Assembly: GCF_004216475.1 (NCBI RefSeq)
Contig: NZ_CP022303.1
Span: 2,480,001 to 2,544,000, forward strand
Source: Thalassococcus sp. S3
GTDB lineage: Bacteria; Pseudomonadota; Alphaproteobacteria; Rhodobacterales; Rhodobacteraceae
Direction of reading: 5' to 3'
Length of the DNA: 64,000 nucleotides
Part shown: piece after piece, positions 60,114 to 64,000 of the stretch
Layout: each line of letters begins with the position of its first letter
How positions within the stretch are numbered: position 1 is the stretch's first letter
Notes under the pieces: generated by a model
The model's database searches: none
What the model was told of the DNA's origin: nothing
Seen by the model: only the letters and a program-made list of their open reading frames with translations
Made by a program: the position numbers and the translations under genes

Positions 60114-61609
60114 CCCGTCTCGTCCATGCCGATCACGTCTTGACGGGCTTTGCAGAGGACGGCACACCGGTGATCCTAGACGACGCTGCCGTCCTGATCG
60201 AGGGCGAGACCATCGCCGCTATAGGTCCTGCCGCCGACCTTGCACGCGCCCACCCGGATGCCGAGCGCATCGGGGGCAAGGGCCGCGTGGCGATCCCGGG
60301 CCTGATCAACGCCCATCACCATGTCGGTCTGACGCCGTTCCAGATGGGCGCCCGCGACCAACCGCTGGAGCTGTGGTTCCCCGAGCGCCTCGCCATGCGC
60401 GACCTCGACCCGAGGCTGGACACGCTCTTCTCAGCTTTCGAGATGGTTGCCTCGGGGGTGACCACCGTCCAGCACCTCCACAGCCGCGCGCCGGGCGATG
60501 TGGATGCGGTGTGTGCCCGCGCCGATACTATCCTGGGCGCCTACCGCGAATTGGGCATGCGGGTCAGCTATTCCTTCGCGCTGCGAGACCAGAACCGCAT
60601 GGTTTATGGCGACGACGACGCCTTTGTCGCTTCCCTGCCAGAACCGCTCCGCGCGCCCACGGCCCGCTACCTAAGCGCCTTCGCGATGCCACTGGCCGAT
60701 CAAGTCGCGGTGTTTCACGCCCTGCGCGACGCCTGGGCCGCCGAGCCGCTAGCCGCCATCCAGATCGCGCCCTCGAACCTCCATTGGTTGTCCGACGCCG
60801 CCCTCGAAAGCGCGGCCCGCATGGCAGAGGAGACCGGCGCGCCCATGCATCTTCACCTGCTGGAGACGCCGTATCAGATGGAATATGCGCGCCGGCGCAC
60901 GGGCGGTTCGGCCCTTGCGCATCTTGACAGCTATGGACTGCTCGACCCCAAGACGACATTGGGCCATAGCGTTTGGATGACCGAGGAGGACTTGAACCTC
61001 GCCACAGAACGGGGCGCCTGCCTCTGCCACAACTGCTCTTCCAACCTGCGCCTCAAAAGCGGCAAGGCCGATCTCAATGCCTTCCTCGCTTCTGGCGTGC
61101 CTGTCGCGCTTGGCATCGACGAGGCGGGGATCAACGATGACCGCGATATGTTGCAGGAGATGCGGCTCGCGCTGACGCTGCATCGCCCTCCGGGACACGA
61201 CGCCCCCAGCCCCAGCGCTGCCCAGATCCTGCGAATGGCGACAGAGCACGGCGCGGCCACGACACCCTTCGCAGGCCGGATCGGGCGCTTGGCGCCGGGA
61301 ATGCTTGCCGACATCGTGTTGCTGGATTGGGACGCAGTGACGCGACCGTGGCAGGACCCGTCGATGCCGATTGTCGACGTGTTGGTTCGGCGCGCCAAAC
61401 CCGAAGCGGTCGAAACCGTGCTGGTCGGCGGACGTATTGTGTACCACGACGGCCGCTTCCCCGGTGTCGACCGGGCGGCGGTTCATGCGGCGATCACGGC
61501 AGCACTGTCCCGGCCCGACACGCCCAGCGAAGCGGCGATGCGCCGCCTCGCGCGGGATCTCCTCCCGCCAGTCCGGCAATTCTACGAAGGCTGGTTCGAC
61601 CCGCATTGA
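60110..61609 (+). CDS. Amidohydrolase (chlorohydrolase / heterocycle deaminase type)
   Basis: 499 residues of the TrzA/N, cytosine-deaminase and 8-oxoguanine-deaminase branch of amidohydrolases. Metal ligands appear in order: 'PGLINAHHHVGL' (HxH), 'MHLHLLETPYQ' (H), 'TTLGHSVWMTEEDL' (H) and 'LGIDEAGINDDRDM' (D). These enzymes hydrolyse an amino or halogen group, or an amide, on a nitrogen heterocycle. It is the last gene of the operon. With the kinase, BtpA protein and PuuE-like hydrolases it suggests stepwise dismantling of a ring compound. Length is normal. Confidence 0.92.
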   Translation: MTRLVHADHVLTGFAEDGTPVILDDAAVLIEGETIAAIGPAADLARAHPDAERIGGKGRVAIPGLINAHHHVGLTPFQMGARDQPLELWFPERLAMRDLDPRLDTLFSAFEMVASGVTTVQHLHSRAPGDVDAVCARADTILGAYRELGMRVSYSFALRDQNRMVYGDDDAFVASLPEPLRAPTARYLSAFAMPLADQVAVFHALRDAWAAEPLAAIQIAPSNLHWLSDAALESAARMAEETGAPMHLHLLETPYQMEYARRRTGGSALAHLDSYGLLDPKTTLGHSVWMTEEDLNLATERGACLCHNCSSNLRLKSGKADLNAFLASGVPVALGIDEAGINDDRDMLQEMRLALTLHRPPGHDAPSPSAAQILRMATEHGAATTPFAGRIGRLAPGMLADIVLLDWDAVTRPWQDPSMPIVDVLVRRAKPEAVETVLVGGRIVYHDGRFPGVDRAAVHAAITAALSRPDTPSEAAMRRLARDLLPPVRQFYEGWFDPH

Positions 61610-62072
61610 GGCGCCTCGACCCGTGTAGGAATTCCAGTGCGGGTTACTCGGTGAGGAGAAAGATTTGGTCGCCTTTGACCAATCCGCACCGGCCTGAAAA
61701 ACCATTGTGTAGCTCTCTGGGGACCATGACGACCTTACGCGGCTTGACCAACTCCAGATCGCAAGACCCGGCAATAGGCCCGCTCGATTGGAAGAGGCAC
61801 GGAGATCCGCGGGCTGAACACACCGCAGCACTTGATCCCAGCTCAGGAAGTTGATGCCTTAGTAACGCTGCCGCCTCCGGCGTCTCAGGCTCAGGCTCAG
61901 GCTCGCTGGCCAGCTTGGCGGCAACAGGCAAATACGCTTCTCCGGCAACGCCCTTGATGCGGCCATAGCAGCGTGTCAGAGGCAGATGAATATGCGCAAC
62001 TGCGACTGCATATCTCTGAAAACACACCACAACTGACCCAAGGCGCAGACAGGCAAGATAGAGAGGGGTCTG
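61610..62072. other. Gene-poor stretch next to the tRNA gene with a small 6-base tandem repeat
   Basis: About 460 bases. The minus strand is open from about 61644 toward the tRNA, but the frame runs through the tRNA gene and has no convincing start, so I do not call it. GGCTCA is repeated three times around 61888-61905, encoding Glu-Pro repeats in that frame. A decayed gene is possible. I looked for a direct repeat of the tRNA 3' end that would mark an integration site and saw none. Confidence 0.4.
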
Positions 62073-62162
62073 TGGCGGAGAGACAGGGATTCGAACCCTG
62101 GAGACGGTTTCCCGCCTACACACTTTCCAGGCGTGCGCCTTCGACCACTCGGCCACCTCTCC
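62073..62162 (-). tRNA. tRNA-Ser (anticodon GGA)
   Basis: 90 bases including an encoded CCA end. The acceptor arm GGAGAGG pairs with TCTCTCC (last pair G-T). The D-arm follows as TGGCCGAGTGGTCGAAGGC. The anticodon stem CACGC/GTGTG encloses loop CTGGAAA, giving anticodon GGA. A long variable arm (AGGCGGGAAACCGTCT) and the T-arm GGGTTCGAATCCC fit class II tRNA-Ser. It reads UCC and UCU codons. Confidence 0.96.
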
Positions 62163-62219
62163 GTGAGCGCGACTTTTGCCGCAATGCGCGCGCCTTTGCA
62201 AGGCGAAATGGGCGACAAA

Positions 62220-64000
62220 TCAGGTTGTGTCGTCGCCCGGTCCGTCGGGATCCTCCGGTGCGTCCGGCACCATTTCCGACATCTCCGTCTCGGTCTGTTC
62301 GACCTGCTTCGGCGGGGCGGCCTCCATCGCCGGCACCTCTTGGGGGCGCAAGGCTTCGGGGTTGCGCAACCAGATGTCGCGCTGGGCGAACGGGATCTCG
62401 ATACCCTCTTCGATAAAGCGCTGAGCGATGCGGTGGTTCATCTCGGTCCGCACCGACAGCGAGAAGTTCACATCCCTCAGGATCGCACGGATCTCGAAAT
62501 CCAGCGAATCCGCGCCGAAGCCGCTGAACAGGACGAATGGCGCGGGCTGGGCCAGTACCATCGGATGTTCATTGGCGATCTCGCGCAGGATCGCCTCGAC
62601 TTTCCGGGTGTCCGTGCCATAGGCCACGCCCACCTTCACGATCACCCGTCCGACGGTGTTGCCACGGGTGTAGTTGGTGACCGTCCCACTGACCAGATCG
62701 GCATTGGGTACGATGACATCCGTCCGGTCGAACGTCTCGATCCGGGTGGAGCGGACCGAGATGTCACGCACATAGCCCATCTGACCGCCCACTTCGATCC
62801 AGTCCCCTTCGGAGATGGGACGCTCGATCAGAAGGATGATGCCGCTGACGAAGTTGGATACGATGTTCTGCAGGCCAAACCCGATGCCGACGGAGAGCGC
62901 GCCCGCCACGATGGCAAGGGAGCTGAGATCGATGCCCGCCCCGGAAATCGCGATGATGGCCGCCAGGAAGATCCCGACGTAGCCGACGCCCGACACGATG
63001 GCCACCTGCCCACCGGTATCGATGCGGGTCTTGGGCAGAAGGTTCGTCTTGAGCGCCCCCTGAAGAAGCCGCGTGACGAAGTAACCGATCAGAAAGATGA
63101 TGATGAATGTCAGGAAATCCATCGGCGAGATGCGGGTCTCGCCCAGCGTGAAGCCTTCGCTAAAGCGGGTCCAAAGCTCCATCAGATCGGTGATCCTGAC
63201 CCCCCAGATCAGCGCCAGCAAGGGCAGCGATAACAAGGTCAGAGCAAAACCGATCAAGACGGGAATAAGGGAATCGCGGGCCGCAACACCCTGCCCCGAC
63301 AGCCAGCCATAGATGTCACCGGACAAACGTTGCAACACGACAAGGATGCCAAAGAGGGCCAGTGACATCACTGCCGGATAAGCGATCGCCTCGGCCAAAG
63401 CGACATAGCCGATCGCGGCCAGAACGGGGCCGATCACGGCCACCAGCATCGAAAGCCGGCCCAGTGTGCGCAGCACTCGTGCAAAGCCCGGCGCGATGGC
63501 GGGTGTCTCGCCCTCGGTCACCGGTTCGGGCCGGGCGTTGCGGAACAGGATCTGCCCCAGCCGCAACAGCACGATGCCTATGAGGATGAGATGCGGGAAC
63601 GTGGCAACGGCGCGTGTGGCCTGATCTGCATTGGCGATCTCAAGCAGCGCTTCCAGCGCGGCCCGCAAGACAAAAAGCAGCGCCAGCAAGGTGCCGTAAA
63701 ACCGCATTTCCGCCCGTCGTTCCAACGGAAAGAGGATCAGCGCTTCGTCGTCCTGCCGGGAAAAGAGCCGTTCGCACAGCCAGCGCAGCACCAAAAGGAC
63801 AGCGCCCCAGATCGGCAACTGCTCCACCAGCGGGGCGCCGCGACGCCCCACCATCCCGGTGGCCATCAAGGCTTCGGAAAGCGCATAAAGTCCCAGCACA
63901 GGCAGCGCGATGCGTCCCAGCGAGACCGCAAAAGACCACACACCGCTGCCCTGTCCCCCAAGCTGACGCAGGTAATCGCCCGCCATCGCGGACCACACCC
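62220..64000 (-). CDS. Mechanosensitive channel of the MscS family, large type, N-terminus off the window
   Basis: At least 593 residues; the frame is open to the right edge, and large MscS relatives are longer, so the start is probably outside. Many membrane segments occupy the first 400 visible residues. The MscS core follows: pore helix '[20 protein letters not shown]' and then '[20 protein letters not shown]', '[20 protein letters not shown]' and '[20 protein letters not shown]'. The C-terminal tail after '[14 protein letters not shown]' is rich in Pro and acidic residues, probably cytoplasmic and disordered. Function is release of solutes on hypo-osmotic shock. It stands 57 bases from the tRNA and is unrelated to the catabolic clusters. 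Confidence 0.92.
   Translation of the reverse strand, partial: VWSAMAGDYLRQLGGQGSGVWSFAVSLGRIALPVLGLYALSEALMATGMVGRRGAPLVEQLPIWGAVLLVLRWLCERLFSRQDDEALILFPLERRAEMRFYGTLLALLFVLRAALEALLEIANADQATRAVATFPHLILIGIVLLRLGQILFRNARPEPVTEGETPAIAPGFARVLRTLGRLSMLVAVIGPVLAAIGYVALAEAIAYPAVMSLALFGILVVLQRLSGDIYGWLSGQGVAARDSLIPVLIGFALTLLSLPLLALIWGVRITDLMELWTRFSEGFTLGETRISPMDFLTFIIIFLIGYFVTRLLQGALKTNLLPKTRIDTGGQVAIVSGVGYVGIFLAAIIAISGAGIDLSSLAIVAGALSVGIGFGLQNIVSNFVSGIILLIERPISEGDWIEVGGQMGYVRDISVRSTRIETFDRTDVIVPNADLVSGTVTNYTRGNTVGRVIVKVGVAYGTDTRKVEAILREIANEHPMVLAQPAPFVLFSGFGADSLDFEIRAILRDVNFSLSVRTEMNHRIAQRFIEEGIEIPFAQRDIWLRNPEALRPQEVPAMEAAPPKQVEQTETEMSEMVPDAPEDPDGPGDDTT

Noticed and set aside
61644..62201. A 185-codon leftward frame near the right end
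   Set aside because: It reads straight through the tRNA-Ser gene, has no supported start after it and no family match.

Overview
The window looks like a chromosomal stretch of an alphaproteobacterium of the Rhodobacterales (Roseobacter) type. The basis is high G+C coding DNA, tightly overlapping ATGA/GTGA gene junctions, very high density of ABC uptake systems, and families typical of that group (CaiB, HyuA/HyuB, MarR, GntR-FCD). Species assignment is inference; there is no rRNA here. There is one tRNA, tRNA-Ser(GGA), near the right end. I see no phage, IS element or CRISPR.

Region 1 (1-33.7 kb) is one large catabolic neighbourhood. A left-running operon encodes a CaiB-type CoA transferase, an unusual HTH/coiled-coil protein, HyuA, a possible 17-codon micro-ORF, HyuB and an isochorismatase-type amidase cut by the window edge. 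Divergent from it run an HMG-CoA-lyase-like enzyme, a GntR-FCD regulator, a 75-residue orphan, an SDR dehydrogenase and a DUF2461 protein. A Dpp-type peptide ABC transporter, a metallophosphoesterase and a second HyuA/HyuB pair follow. A copper-protein-like pair comes next, then a complete Liv-type ABC transporter and a MarR regulator. The stretch ends with a molybdenum hydroxylase (FAD subunit plus a fused 2Fe-2S/Mo subunit), a 6-hydroxynicotinate-reductase-like protein, a UPF0280 (ApbE-like) protein, a DUF1185 protein and a tautomerase. The identical 12-mer TTGGTATACAAA lies in front of the CaiB/HMGL divergon and in front of the second hyuA, with weaker copies before the Liv and hydroxylase operons. 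This suggests one GntR regulon for uptake, hydroxylation, reduction and hydrolytic opening of an N-heterocycle.

Region 2 (33.8-37.1 kb) is a less G+C-rich patch with a GFA protein, a TetR regulator and a class-C-beta-lactamase-like serine hydrolase.

Region 3 (37.1-48.8 kb) is a left-running operon: nitroreductase, FAD monooxygenase, an HPPD-fold enzyme that reads more like 4-hydroxymandelate synthase, a LysE exporter, a class IV aminotransferase, an HpaB-type hydroxylase and prephenate dehydrogenase. A LysR gene is divergent. A second LysE, a glutathionyl-hydroquinone reductase and a second LysR follow. The content looks biosynthetic: prephenate is diverted to a modified aromatic product that is exported.

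Region 4 (48.9-61.6 kb) holds a possible frameshifted gene, a Pot-type ABC transporter, a DeoR regulator and a tightly coupled operon (SIS protein, PfkB kinase, BtpA-family protein, two PuuE-like hydrolases, a racemase-family protein without its cysteines, an amidohydrolase). It looks like uptake and breakdown of a sugar-linked nitrogen heterocycle or ureide. The right edge has tRNA-Ser and an MscS-family channel that continues off the window.
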